Virus record (IMG/VR): IMGVR_UViG_3300005731_000064
Span: 1-38,579 of that record
Strand: one strand, 5' to 3'
Source: a virus
DNA: 38,579 bases
Below are positions 17,510-24,245 of this stretch, in pieces. The translations under genes and the position numbers were made by a program. Under the pieces are notes generated by a model that was not told the DNA's origin, ran no database searches, and saw only the letters and a program-made list of their open reading frames with translations. Positions within the stretch are counted from its first letter, which is position 1. Each line of letters begins with the position of its first letter.

Positions 17510-18840
17510 TGCCGGGCGGCTTCCTTTACACGCCGCCACACCGACTGACCGAGCTCCGGTTAGCCGATGCTGCCGCGACGCTTGACCCGAATTCGATCCT
17601 GTCCACGCCGGTCGATGAGGTGGGCAACGGCGCGCTGCGATTCCAGATCAAGACGTCCGTAGGGCCACACACAACCCCGACGGCCGGCGCTGCTGTGGTG
17701 TGGCGCGCTGCCGATCTGCTCGATGGCCAGCCAACCGAGGCGGCGGTCTGGGCCATGGTGTCAGAGATGTACCTGATGGCGCGCCCGTCGTTGTCGTCCG
17801 GCGTCGTTGTTGCGGTGGGCGTCTGTACGTCTGCCGCGCTGGCGCAGTACATCGAAACAGGCTTGTGGGCCGACTCTGGCGCAATGAAGCTGCGTTACAA
17901 CATCGACGCGACAGCAAGCACGAGCACCACGGGGATCAACACCAGCGGCGGTGACTTCGACGTGACCCGTGCGCGGCAGTCGATCGGCATCGGCTACGGT
18001 GGCGCGTACGTGGGGCCGTCAGACCGCGGCGATACTTCGTACTCGCTACGCTGGGGCTCGCACTCCATCGCGCGGAATGATGGCCGGCGCTTTACCGATG
18101 GCGTGTCGACGCTGTCGAAGGAGTATCGACTGAATGACGTTTACGTCTATGTCGCGGTCTCACTCGCGGCGGCTACCACGCAAGCCGAGACGGTCGTGGT
18201 GGCGGCCCGACACGGGGTCATCGCGTCGGACACGAACGCCTGGGAGCCCAGGCTAGATGACGGCCTGCCCGTGCTGTATGTCGGCGACTCCGTGCTGGCC
18301 TACGCTTACGCGTCCTTCGTCCAGAAAGGATCGCGCGGCCTGACGTCGGAGATGTGCGCTGCAAGTGGGCTGCGGATCACACAGGTCGGCGCGTTCCTTG
18401 ATGACATCGGGATCGGCCGCTCGTCTGCCGTGGGCGGCGAGAAAGTAGCCGACGCGCTGTCAAATGCGGCGGCGCGGATCGCGCTTACGGATCGAGCACC
18501 GCGGGCGATCATCCACCTTCTAGGCATCAACGACGCGAGCGCCCCAACGTCGGCCCCGGCGTTCGCAGCGTCGTACCAAGCGCTGATCGACGCCTACGAA
18601 GCTGCATACCCCGGCGTGCCGCAATTCCCTTGCATCCCGCCAGAGCTCGCCAACGCGACACACGACACGACCCTGCAAGGGTACACCGCTTCGATCAACG
18701 CGCTGACGGGCGTTGAGTCTGTGATCGACCTGCGCACCGGCTACGACGTGGCCACGATGTCAGGCGACGGCGTGCACCCCAATGAGGCGGGGAATGTATT
18801 CATCGCGGGCAAGTTCACTACCGCACTGACGGGGCTATAG
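17509..18840 (+). CDS. Tail fibre/spike with SGNH (GDSL) esterase domain
   Basis: This 443-aa protein is a predicted receptor-binding or depolymerising tail protein. The N-terminus carries the GFLYT tag shared with the next two proteins. Residues about 20-245 are beta-rich. From 255 onward there is an SGNH hydrolase: block I YVGDS (G259-S261, nucleophile S261), block III GIND (339-342) and block V SGDGVHPNEAG with D420 and H423. The block II glycine is not assigned. Such domains remove acetyl groups from host surface polysaccharide in other phages; that activity is inferred. Downstream gene starts after a three-base gap. Confidence 0.8.
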   Translation: MPGGFLYTPPHRLTELRLADAAATLDPNSILSTPVDEVGNGALRFQIKTSVGPHTTPTAGAAVVWRAADLLDGQPTEAAVWAMVSEMYLMARPSLSSGVVVAVGVCTSAALAQYIETGLWADSGAMKLRYNIDATASTSTTGINTSGGDFDVTRARQSIGIGYGGAYVGPSDRGDTSYSLRWGSHSIARNDGRRFTDGVSTLSKEYRLNDVYVYVAVSLAAATTQAETVVVAARHGVIASDTNAWEPRLDDGLPVLYVGDSVLAYAYASFVQKGSRGLTSEMCAASGLRITQVGAFLDDIGIGRSSAVGGEKVADALSNAAARIALTDRAPRAIIHLLGINDASAPTSAPAFAASYQALIDAYEAAYPGVPQFPCIPPELANATHDTTLQGYTASINALTGVESVIDLRTGYDVATMSGDGVHPNEAGNVFIAGKFTTALTGL

Positions 18841-18843
18841 CAG

Positions 18844-19581
18844 ATGCCGGGCTTTCTTTACACGGCCGGCGGCGGCTGGACCGAGATGTTTGCAGCGGAA
18901 CTCGCCGGCGCGGGCGGTGTCATCGCGGACGGTGGCACCGTCGAGCTCGATGGCGTTACCTTCACGAAGCGCGGTACCGGTGTCGTGATGACGCAGACCG
19001 CCAACGGGATCGAGCTGACGCGCTCGAGTAGCACCAAAACGACGCTGGGCGCCGCGATCAGCGACATCGACGCCGACTACGACACCCGCGCACAGTACAT
19101 CGTGATGTTTCGAGCCAAAATGCAGTCATGGGGCAGCACGAATACGAACCACGTCACGGCGGGCCTATGGCGCGACGAGGGCAGCGGGCCGCTCGAGATG
19201 TTGCACGGCGGGCCGTTTGAACAGGGGACGACGTTTTCCTGGACAGCTCGGCGCGAGAATGCGGCGGGCGGCTTCGACGACGAGCAACTGGCGACGTCGT
19301 ACAACGGCGGCACGACGCCCGCCTACCTGAGGTGGGGCGCGGTCGTGTGTCCGTTGGTGGGGATCCACTCCATCGCCTCGGCAGACGCGACGGAGATCGC
19401 CCTACCCAACGCGGCGGGGATCGACGCTTTCGGGGCGATCGTTGAGGGCGTGGCGCCGATCCCGCCGGTGATCTCCACGCGGCGCACCTTCGACCCGTTC
19501 ACGGATCTAGGCGTTCAGGCTTACTTTGCTGGCGCATCCACGGTATACCTTGAGTCTATGCGGGTATTCCGCCGGGGGTGA
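18844..19581 (+). CDS. Tail fibre-associated protein with GFLYT N-terminus
   Basis: This 245-aa beta-rich protein begins MPGFLYT, matching its two neighbours. After the tag the sequence diverges. It contains a beta-sandwich-like region, rich in Thr/Gly, without catalytic motifs. It is probably a fibre or adhesin subunit sharing an anchoring point with the SGNH protein. It starts three bases after the previous stop and ends two bases before the next gene. Confidence 0.65.
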   Translation: MPGFLYTAGGGWTEMFAAELAGAGGVIADGGTVELDGVTFTKRGTGVVMTQTANGIELTRSSSTKTTLGAAISDIDADYDTRAQYIVMFRAKMQSWGSTNTNHVTAGLWRDEGSGPLEMLHGGPFEQGTTFSWTARRENAAGGFDDEQLATSYNGGTTPAYLRWGAVVCPLVGIHSIASADATEIALPNAAGIDAFGAIVEGVAPIPPVISTRRTFDPFTDLGVQAYFAGASTVYLESMRVFRRG

Positions 19582-19583
19582 CC

Positions 19584-20762
19584 ATGTCTGGGTTCTTGTA
19601 CACAGGCAATCGGGACTATGACGGCCTCGAACTGGTGGACCGGTTGACCGATCTCCCCGACCCGGTTGGCGGCGTGATCACTCTGGCAGACGATGACGCA
19701 TACCTGATCACGACCACGCTGGACCTTGCGGGCAACCGGATCGTCTGCGGTCGAAACTCTGTCATCCGTGGCACGAGCTCCGAAAACTGCCGGATCCTGT
19801 CAACCGGCCTGGGTGCGCTGCCGATCATCACGTCGGCCTATTCGATCGTCCTGCGTGACATCACGATCGAAGCAACGGGCACGCAGTCGTGCGTCGACCT
19901 TGACGCAAGCGGGACGCCGAACCAGGCCGTTGACTGGATCGGCGTCAACTTTAACGGCACCGTCGGGAAGATCGCCGACTACGGCAACTGCATTTGGTCG
20001 GTGTGCGCACTGCTATCGGCCGACGGGCTGGAGTTCGACGGCACGATCGGCACCGTCGCGTTCTCGAACTCGCTGTTCGACCCGCGCGCTGGCAACACGT
20101 GCGTCACCTTTCCTGCGTCGCTGACCCTGACGCGACGGTTGCGCACCTCTGACTGCGCGTTCATCGTCTTGGCTGGCGAGACGGGGATCAGCGTCGGCGA
20201 CCCCGCGACGTTCCCTGATGACTCGTTCATCCTGCGAGACGTCAATTTCTCGGGCGGCGGCACGTACCTCAGCGGCATCGACTACACCAACAACGAGGCG
20301 TTGATCACCGACTGTATCGGCGTCGTAAACTCGTCGACCTTCGGTGACTATTTCATGGTCGGCAACGCAACCGCCACCGCCGTCTCAGTGGCCGGCACCT
20401 TTTACAAGGTCGCCGGCACGACTACCCCGGGGCTGGCGGTCCAGAAATTTGACACGACGGTATCAAACCGGGCTGAGTATACCGGCGCGCGTGAGGGGTT
20501 TTGCACGGTACGGTCGGTCGTCTCGATGAGCGGCCCGAATAACCGGGTTATCGCGGTGCGGATCGCGGTCAACGGCGCGACGGTAGCGGGGTCGGAGGGG
20601 CGTGCTACGCTGGACGGGTCAGGTAGATCGGAGAACGCCAGCGTACAACACGTCGTGCAACTCAAGCAGGGTGACTACGTGGAGATCTGGCTAGCCAACG
20701 TCTCGGGCACAAACAACGTCACGGTCACCGAGATGTCTACTACCATTGAGCTGACGGGGTGA
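19584..20762 (+). CDS. Tail fibre/spike with beta-helix and C-terminal jelly-roll-like domain
   Basis: This 392-aa protein begins MSGFLYT, the tag of the two previous genes. The ATG at 19584 is chosen over a GTG six bases earlier because it matches the tag exactly and has GGGGG five bases upstream. Residues about 30-280 show irregular beta-helix-like strands (repeated ITDC, IVLRDITIEA and similar). The last 110 residues resemble a C1q/TNF-like trimerisation head found at the end of phage fibres. No pectate lyase or glycosidase catalytic residues were identified. It overlaps the next gene by four bases. Confidence 0.65.
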   Translation: MSGFLYTGNRDYDGLELVDRLTDLPDPVGGVITLADDDAYLITTTLDLAGNRIVCGRNSVIRGTSSENCRILSTGLGALPIITSAYSIVLRDITIEATGTQSCVDLDASGTPNQAVDWIGVNFNGTVGKIADYGNCIWSVCALLSADGLEFDGTIGTVAFSNSLFDPRAGNTCVTFPASLTLTRRLRTSDCAFIVLAGETGISVGDPATFPDDSFILRDVNFSGGGTYLSGIDYTNNEALITDCIGVVNSSTFGDYFMVGNATATAVSVAGTFYKVAGTTTPGLAVQKFDTTVSNRAEYTGAREGFCTVRSVVSMSGPNNRVIAVRIAVNGATVAGSEGRATLDGSGRSENASVQHVVQLKQGDYVEIWLANVSGTNNVTVTEMSTTIELTG

Positions 20763-21034
20763 GCGTTATGGGCACACAGGGACTAATGCGGGGCGCCGTT
20801 GAGGCAGCGCGCGAGGATCGTACGGAGATCCTAGACGCGCTGCTCGAGGCGGGCGAGCGGCACGAGGCGTCGCAGCGCTGGACGATCCGCCTAGTCGGTG
20901 GCCTGCTAGCGGTGTCCGTGGTGGCGAACATTGCGCTAGTGGCGCTGGTGTTGTCCGGCACGCTGTCGGTGTCAGGCTTCGGGGTCGAAGTCGGCGTAGG
21001 CGCTGGTGAGGCGCCTGCCGAGGGTGGGCCCTAG
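20759..21034 (+). CDS. Single-span membrane protein after the fibre module
   Basis: This 91-aa protein has a charged helical N-terminus, one strong membrane helix (residues about 44-69, ending in ALVALVLSG) and a Gly-rich tail. It may be a holin or holin-like lysis protein, but a tail-associated role cannot be excluded. The GTG at 20759 is coupled to the fibre stop (GTGA); an ATG at 20768 is an alternative. It ends convergent with a short minus-strand gene, overlapping by four bases. Confidence 0.55.
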   Translation: MSVMGTQGLMRGAVEAAREDRTEILDALLEAGERHEASQRWTIRLVGGLLAVSVVANIALVALVLSGTLSVSGFGVEVGVGAGEAPAEGGP

Positions 21035-21225
21035 TAGCAATCCACCATTACACCGGCCTCGGCTTCGGCAACGCGCACCTCCGACAACATGCCGTCGCTG
21101 TGCTCCTCTTGCAGCAGCACTTCGGCGAGGTTGATCACGTCGGCGGCGTCGGCGTCGTCTGCGATCACCATGGTGGTGTAGGCGTCGGTGATGATGGCGC
21201 GGGCATTGGTGAGGGCCATGGTCAT
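21031..21225 (-). CDS. Small acidic protein of unknown function
   Basis: This 64-aa acidic protein has helical segments (AADVINLAEVLLQEEH) and ends in DCY. No family is recognised. The start at 21225 is chosen because it follows the leader that is almost identical to that of the gene starting at 22557 (CAACCGAGAGACAG); an ATG at 21219 is an alternative. The gene is driven by a TGTCAC-box promoter with a 5' hairpin. Its regulation matches two other small-protein units in this genome. Confidence 0.5.
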   Translation of the reverse strand: MTMALTNARAIITDAYTTMVIADDADAADVINLAEVLLQEEHSDGMLSEVRVAEAEAGVMVDCY

Positions 21226-21246
21226 TGTTCTGTCTCTCGGTTGTTC

Positions 21247-21264
21247 GCCGGCGACGCTGCCGAC
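21247..21264 (-). promoter_or_regulatory. 5' leader hairpin of the 21225 gene
   Basis: In minus orientation GTCGGC and GCCGGC form a 6-bp stem (one G-U pair) with a six-base loop AGCGTC. It begins eight bases after the -10 box, near the predicted transcription start. The same placement is seen upstream of the genes at 22557 and 25969. Confidence 0.6.
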
Positions 21265-21272
21265 ACCCACTG

Positions 21273-21330
21273 AGTATCGCTCCCAGACGACCAAGGTGGC
21301 CGTGATGACAGCGCGTGACATCCCGTGACA
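21273..21330 (-). promoter_or_regulatory. TGTCAC-box promoter A
   Basis: In minus orientation TGTCAC boxes lie at 21330-21325 and 21320-21315, with TGTCAT at 21310-21305, at an exact 10-bp period. The -10 box GATACT (21278-21273) follows after 26 bases. No -35 is present at 16-18 bp, so an activator bound at the boxes is likely. The boxes also lie just upstream of the plus-strand gene at 21350. Confidence 0.65.
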
Positions 21331-21349
21331 TACTCGCCGAGGAGGCCTC

Positions 21350-21676
21350 ATGACTATCTCCGAATACCTCGCCATCGCTGCGATCGTGCTTGCGATCGGA
21401 TGGTGTGTCGCGCTGTTTCACCCGCTCACCCGCGGGCCAGCGCTTGGGATCGCCAAGTTCGTCGGACCTGTCTTCGCTGTGGTCGCTGGTGCCCTTGGCC
21501 TGGCGTACCTGACGCGACGCAAGCCCGACGACGAACCCGAGGCGCCTCGGGATGTCCTGTCGCCACGGGAGCACGCCCTAGACGACGAAGACACGCTAGC
21601 CGAGGCGCAACACGCTGCCGACGTGCTGGCGATCGAGGTCGATACAGACCTGCTCAGCCTGCATCGGAAGGGGTGA
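21350..21676 (+). CDS. Two-span membrane protein (candidate holin)
   Basis: This 108-aa protein has two hydrophobic helices (residues about 5-25 and 36-54) joined by a short loop, followed by a charged cytoplasmic tail with acidic and His residues. Size and topology fit class II holins, and the endolysin gene lies about 2 kb downstream on the same strand. A perfect AGGAGG precedes the ATG. The 3' end overlaps the convergent methyltransferase gene by 81 bp. Confidence 0.55.
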   Translation: MTISEYLAIAAIVLAIGWCVALFHPLTRGPALGIAKFVGPVFAVVAGALGLAYLTRRKPDDEPEAPRDVLSPREHALDDEDTLAEAQHAADVLAIEVDTDLLSLHRKG

Positions 21677-22360
21677 AACCCACACGGCCTCGTTGGACCG
21701 GTGATTCTTCCTTGTTGTCTTCACGGTGCGGATCGGCTCAAACGGCAGCCAGTCGGCTGAGGCATCCTCGCACACGATGACCTGTCCGCGTCTAGTCCGG
21801 CACCACGCGGCCAGCTCTGTATAGTCGATGCCTGCGCTCCCGTGCCTGTAGTGCCTGCCTGCGCGCTGGTATGGTGGGTCAACGAACCACGTCGCGGCGC
21901 AGTTGGGCGCGTGTCGCCAGTCGCATAGGCTAGCCCGCCAGTGTCGGATCCCGTCAACCTGCGAGGCGATCCGTTGCCTCACCCGTTGACCCCAAAACGA
22001 CCCGGGCCGTATGCCGCTGCGCATCCAACTGGAGGGCGTCTTCCGCGGCGTGGCTGCGCCGCGGTTCAGCCAAAAGCCGATCAGCCAGCGCGCCTCCTGA
22101 TGAATATCCAGATCGTCAACCGAACCGGCGCCCACGTCAGGTAGCGACAGGATCTCAGCGCTCGTTGCGCGGATCAGATATTGCCATACGCCGATCACTG
22201 CTTCATCGACATCAAACAGCGTCACATCGCGATCGTGGTAGCGCAGCGCATAGCCTGCCGATCCGGCGAACGGTTCAATGATCGCGCCATGGATCGGCGG
22301 CGGGTAGTTGCGCGGCGCGTCGCGCCACTTGCCCCCGTAGTAACTGAAGAACGGGCGCAT
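21596..22360 (-). CDS. D12-class N6-adenine DNA methyltransferase (Dam-like)
   Basis: This 254-aa enzyme is predicted to methylate adenine in duplex DNA using S-adenosylmethionine. It has the D12 signature: FFSYYGGKWR (4-13), motif I EPFAGSAGYAL (29-39), catalytic motif IV DPPY (161-164), and CEDASADWLPF near 197-207. D12 enzymes include Dam and DpnII methylases that act on GATC, but target specificity cannot be read directly. The start at 22360 overlaps the preceding stop by one base (TGATG), so the pair is coupled. It has no adjacent restriction enzyme, so it probably protects phage DNA or regulates expression. The 3' end overlaps a convergent gene by 81 bp. Confidence 0.9.
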   Translation of the reverse strand: MRPFFSYYGGKWRDAPRNYPPPIHGAIIEPFAGSAGYALRYHDRDVTLFDVDEAVIGVWQYLIRATSAEILSLPDVGAGSVDDLDIHQEARWLIGFWLNRGAATPRKTPSSWMRSGIRPGSFWGQRVRQRIASQVDGIRHWRASLCDWRHAPNCAATWFVDPPYQRAGRHYRHGSAGIDYTELAAWCRTRRGQVIVCEDASADWLPFEPIRTVKTTRKNHRSNEAVWVSPLPMQAEQVCIDLDRQHVGSVLRLG

Positions 22361-22557
22361 CAAGCGAACCGCACGCACTCAGGAGCACACGACCGGTAAA
22401 CCCTGCCGTCGCGCGCCTGCACAACAAGGAAGCGCGCGCCGCTCAACTGGACCCCGACGCTCGTGCCGATGAACGTCGCGGACACCCAACGTGCACGCCC
22501 GTTCCGCTCAACTTGTACTTGAACCTTCGTTCCTGGGGCGTAGTCATGATGCGTCAT
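22360..22557 (-). CDS. Small basic protein coupled to the methyltransferase
   Basis: This 65-aa protein has a beta-rich, SH3-like pattern (TKVQVQVERNGRARWVSATF, then VQLSGARFLVV). No family is recognised. It is the first gene of the methyltransferase unit and is expressed from a TGTCAC-box promoter with a 5' hairpin leader. The ribosome-binding region is weak (GAGAGACAG), almost identical to that of the gene at 21225. It might be a small DNA- or RNA-binding regulator. Confidence 0.5.
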   Translation of the reverse strand: MTHHDYAPGTKVQVQVERNGRARWVSATFIGTSVGVQLSGARFLVVQARDGRVYRSCAPECVRFA

Positions 22558-22578
22558 CAGTCTGTCTCTCGGTTGTTG

Positions 22579-22596
22579 GCCGGCGACGTTGCCGGC
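22579..22596 (-). promoter_or_regulatory. 5' leader hairpin of the 22557 gene
   Basis: Two GCCGGC arms pair over six bases around a six-base loop AACGTC. It begins eight bases after the -10 box, exactly as in the leader at 21247-21264, with the wobble pair there replaced by a Watson-Crick pair. Confidence 0.65.
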
Positions 22597-22604
22597 ACTC
22601 CGTG

Positions 22605-22662
22605 ATTATCGCGGCTCGATGACCCGGGAGGCGCTAGAGACATTCGGTGACATTCGGTGACA
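22605..22662 (-). promoter_or_regulatory. TGTCAC-box promoter B
   Basis: In minus orientation TGTCAC boxes lie at 22662-22657 and 22652-22647, with TGTCTC at 22642-22637. After 26 bases comes the -10 box GATAAT (22610-22605). Layout and spacing are identical to promoter A. The plus-strand gene at 22682 begins 20 bp from the outer box. Confidence 0.7.
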
Positions 22663-22681
22663 TACTGACCAAGGAGGCCCG

Positions 22682-23026
22682 ATGATCGTCCTGCTGCTCT
22701 CCGTCCTCGCATTCGCTGACCCGCCGCCGTGCGAGTGGCCCGACGGCCGCCCTGGTCTGTGCTACGACCGGCCACTGCTCGAGGCGCGCGCACTGACCCG
22801 CGCTGACCTCACACGGTGCGAGGCAAGGCGCGAGACGGACACACAGCGGGCCGTGCTGGCTGCACAGGCTGCCGTCGATGCCAGGACCGCCGAGGCTGCC
22901 GCGCTGGCCAAGGTGGACAGCATGAAGCGCCGACGGTGGCAAGCCGTGGCGCTAGGCGCTGCCGCTGGTGTCGCGGTGTCGGCTGGGGTTGTCTGGACTG
23001 GTGTTCAGGTCACACGCCAAAAGTAG
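22682..23026 (+). CDS. Secreted/anchored coiled-coil protein (spanin-like candidate)
   Basis: This 114-aa protein has a short signal-like start (MIVLLLSVLAFADPPP), a charged helical middle (residues about 30-80, Ala/Arg/Glu-rich) and a C-terminal membrane helix (about 86-108). This two-ended topology between a candidate holin and the endolysin suggests a role in envelope disruption, like a spanin, but no known family was recognised. AAGGAGG precedes the ATG. The last 17 bases overlap a convergent repeat gene. Confidence 0.5.
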   Translation: MIVLLLSVLAFADPPPCEWPDGRPGLCYDRPLLEARALTRADLTRCEARRETDTQRAVLAAQAAVDARTAEAAALAKVDSMKRRRWQAVALGAAAGVAVSAGVVWTGVQVTRQK

Positions 23027-23252
23027 ACCCGTGCTGGCCTTGGCCGCTGTCGCCGTAGCCGTAGCCGTCGCCGTAGCCGTCGCCGTAGCCGTAGCCGTAG
23101 CCGGAGCCGTCGCCGTAGCCGTCGCCGTGGCCGTAGCCGTAGCCGTAGCCGTCGCCGTAGCCGTGGCCGTAGCCGTAGCCGTAGCCGGAGCCGTCGCCGT
23201 AGCCGTAGCCGTAGCCGTCGCCGGAGCCGTCGCCGTAGCCATGCCTAGACAC
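23010..23252 (-). CDS. (Gly-X)n low-complexity protein from hexanucleotide repeat
   Basis: This 80-aa ORF is built from Gly-X dipeptides with X limited to Tyr, Asp, Ser or His. All codons are GGC plus TAC, GAC, TCC or CAC, and so end in C. That matches GC-rich codon use, whereas the opposite frame would need many rare GTA codons. The GTG start overlaps the stop of the upstream gene, suggesting coupling, although the ribosome-binding site is weak. Repeat copy number could change by slippage. Such Gly/Tyr-rich sequences are often disordered or self-associating. Expression is not proven. Confidence 0.45.
   Translation of the reverse strand: MSRHGYGDGSGDGYGYGYGDGSGYGYGYGHGYGDGYGYGYGHGDGYGDGSGYGYGYGDGYGDGYGYGDSGQGQHGSTFGV
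23052..23237. repeat. Hexanucleotide tandem repeat, 31 copies
   Basis: Thirty-one consecutive six-base units of the form GCCGTA, GCCGTC, GCCGTG or GCCGGA (plus strand) cover 186 bp without a break. Only the last two bases of the unit vary. On the minus strand the units read GGC followed by TAC, GAC, CAC or TCC. It is a simple microsatellite rather than a CRISPR array, since there are no spacers. Confidence 0.95.
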
Positions 23253-23586
23253 CGTACACCGGCCACGCCTCGATCTTTGCTGCCGTCTTTGGCGACACCG
23301 GCATCAGCGACTGCGCGCACGCGTCATGGACCTCGGCGACGGTCTTGCTCAGGCGCGTATCAGCGACGGGCCCAGACTCTGCAAAGCCGGTGATCGCGCC
23401 GCACTTTGCATCCCAGCGGATCACCATGCGTGCGCGCCTGAGGGTGATGGGCGCGCCTGCTGCGGGGTCGATGGCGTATCCATACAGGACGGTCCTGCCG
23501 CCATGCCCGCAGACGACGACGTACGGGCGCTCTGCGCTAGTGTCGACGCGTCGATAGGTCTCTCCGTTGATCTCGATCGTATCCAT
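23245..23586 (-). CDS. Phage conserved protein resembling DUF6948
   Basis: This 113-aa protein has a beta-rich N-terminus (TIEINGETYRRV), then YVVVCGHGGRTVLYGYAI and ITLRRARMVIRWDAKCGA. It resembles a small phage family (DUF6948-like, by memory of its L-x-x-AR-x-x-x-W pattern) of unknown function, often in small accessory clusters. A TTGGAGG precedes the ATG. It is upstream of, and overlaps, the Gly-X repeat ORF. Confidence 0.55.
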   Translation of the reverse strand: MDTIEINGETYRRVDTSAERPYVVVCGHGGRTVLYGYAIDPAAGAPITLRRARMVIRWDAKCGAITGFAESGPVADTRLSKTVAEVHDACAQSLMPVSPKTAAKIEAWPVYGV

Positions 23587-23610
23587 GTTGCCTCCAATGG
23601 CTGTCACGGA

Positions 23611-23659
23611 TGTATCGCGGGTGACGCGTGCTAGGCTGGAGTCGTGACAAGTGGAGACA
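23611..23659 (-). promoter_or_regulatory. TGTCAC-box promoter G (two boxes)
   Basis: In minus orientation TGTCTC (23659-23654) and TGTCAC (23649-23644) lie 10 bp apart. After 27 bases a GATACA (23616-23611) may act as -10. It has one box fewer and one base more than promoters A to C, so it is a weaker member. It lies between the minus-strand gene at 23586 and the plus-strand endolysin gene at 23662. Confidence 0.45.
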
Positions 23660-23661
23660 CA

Positions 23662-24069
23662 ATGAAGCCCGCCAGCCTCGACGGACTTGACCCCGAATTC
23701 CGACGCCGTCTTGAGTTGGTGTTGTCCGAGCTCCATGCGATGGACTACCGGCCGATCGTATACGAGACGCTGAGAACCATGGAGCGTCAACGCGAGCTAG
23801 TAGACGCTGGCGTGTCGTGGACGATGGATAGCCGGCACCTGACGGGACACGCGGCGGACATCATCGACGGGCGCGAACACCCAAGCCGCGCCGGGATGGT
23901 CAACGGCTGGGGGTCGTGGGAAGGTGGCACGCTCGATGCTGAGGCGAACCTACGTGCGGCCCGGTTCTTCGAGGCGCTGGGGATCGTCGCGCAGCATCAC
24001 GGCCTGACGTGGGGGGGCGCCTGGCAGGGCACACGCCGCGACACGCCACACGTCGAGCTGCCCCGGTGA
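23662..24069 (+). CDS. Endolysin, M15-type peptidase
   Basis: This 135-aa protein is predicted to cut peptide cross-links in peptidoglycan and release progeny. It has the zinc motif S-x-H-x(3)-GHAADI (SRHLTGHAADI, H59 and D66) and the C-terminal TPHVEL (H130), the usual ligands in L-alanyl-D-glutamate or D-Ala-D-Ala M15 peptidases. WGGAW (117-121) also matches the family. It lacks a signal peptide, so a holin is needed. The ATG at 23662 is preferred over an upstream GTG because GGAG is correctly placed. It is a single-domain enzyme with no wall-binding part. Confidence 0.9.
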   Translation: MKPASLDGLDPEFRRRLELVLSELHAMDYRPIVYETLRTMERQRELVDAGVSWTMDSRHLTGHAADIIDGREHPSRAGMVNGWGSWEGGTLDAEANLRAARFFEALGIVAQHHGLTWGGAWQGTRRDTPHVELPR

Positions 24070-24108
24070 CAGCCGCTTACAGCGTGCTACTATGGCGTCG
24101 GAGGCTGC

Positions 24109-24245
24109 ATGCGCTACCGCGACACCGACGACGATGGCCCGCGCTGGGGCGGTGGTGCGATAGGCAGTACCGGTGTACTATGTCCCACGAGAGGTGCGCT
24201 TGTCGTGGGACCCCGAAGCAGTGCTACCCGAGGACCACACTCTAG
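24109..24245 (+). other. Small ORF with strong RBS, possibly frameshifted Cys-rich protein
   Basis: GGAGG (24100-24104) precedes an ATG at 24109 that opens MRYRDTDDDGPRWGG. The frame overlaps the next gene for a long way with shadow-like composition. A -1 shift near 24145-24155 would instead give RWCDRQYRCTMSHERCACR and end at 24245, with five cysteines suggesting a zinc knuckle. Whether this is a real frameshift, a sequencing error or coincidence cannot be decided here. Confidence 0.3.

Noticed and set aside
23052-23237. Repeat array as CRISPR
   Set aside because: Units are six bases with no spacers.
22952-23393. Other long ORFs across the hexanucleotide repeat (Ala-Val on plus strand, Ala-Thr on minus strand)
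   Set aside because: They need many GTA or ACG codons, lack ribosome-binding sites, and exist only because a six-base repeat leaves several frames open.
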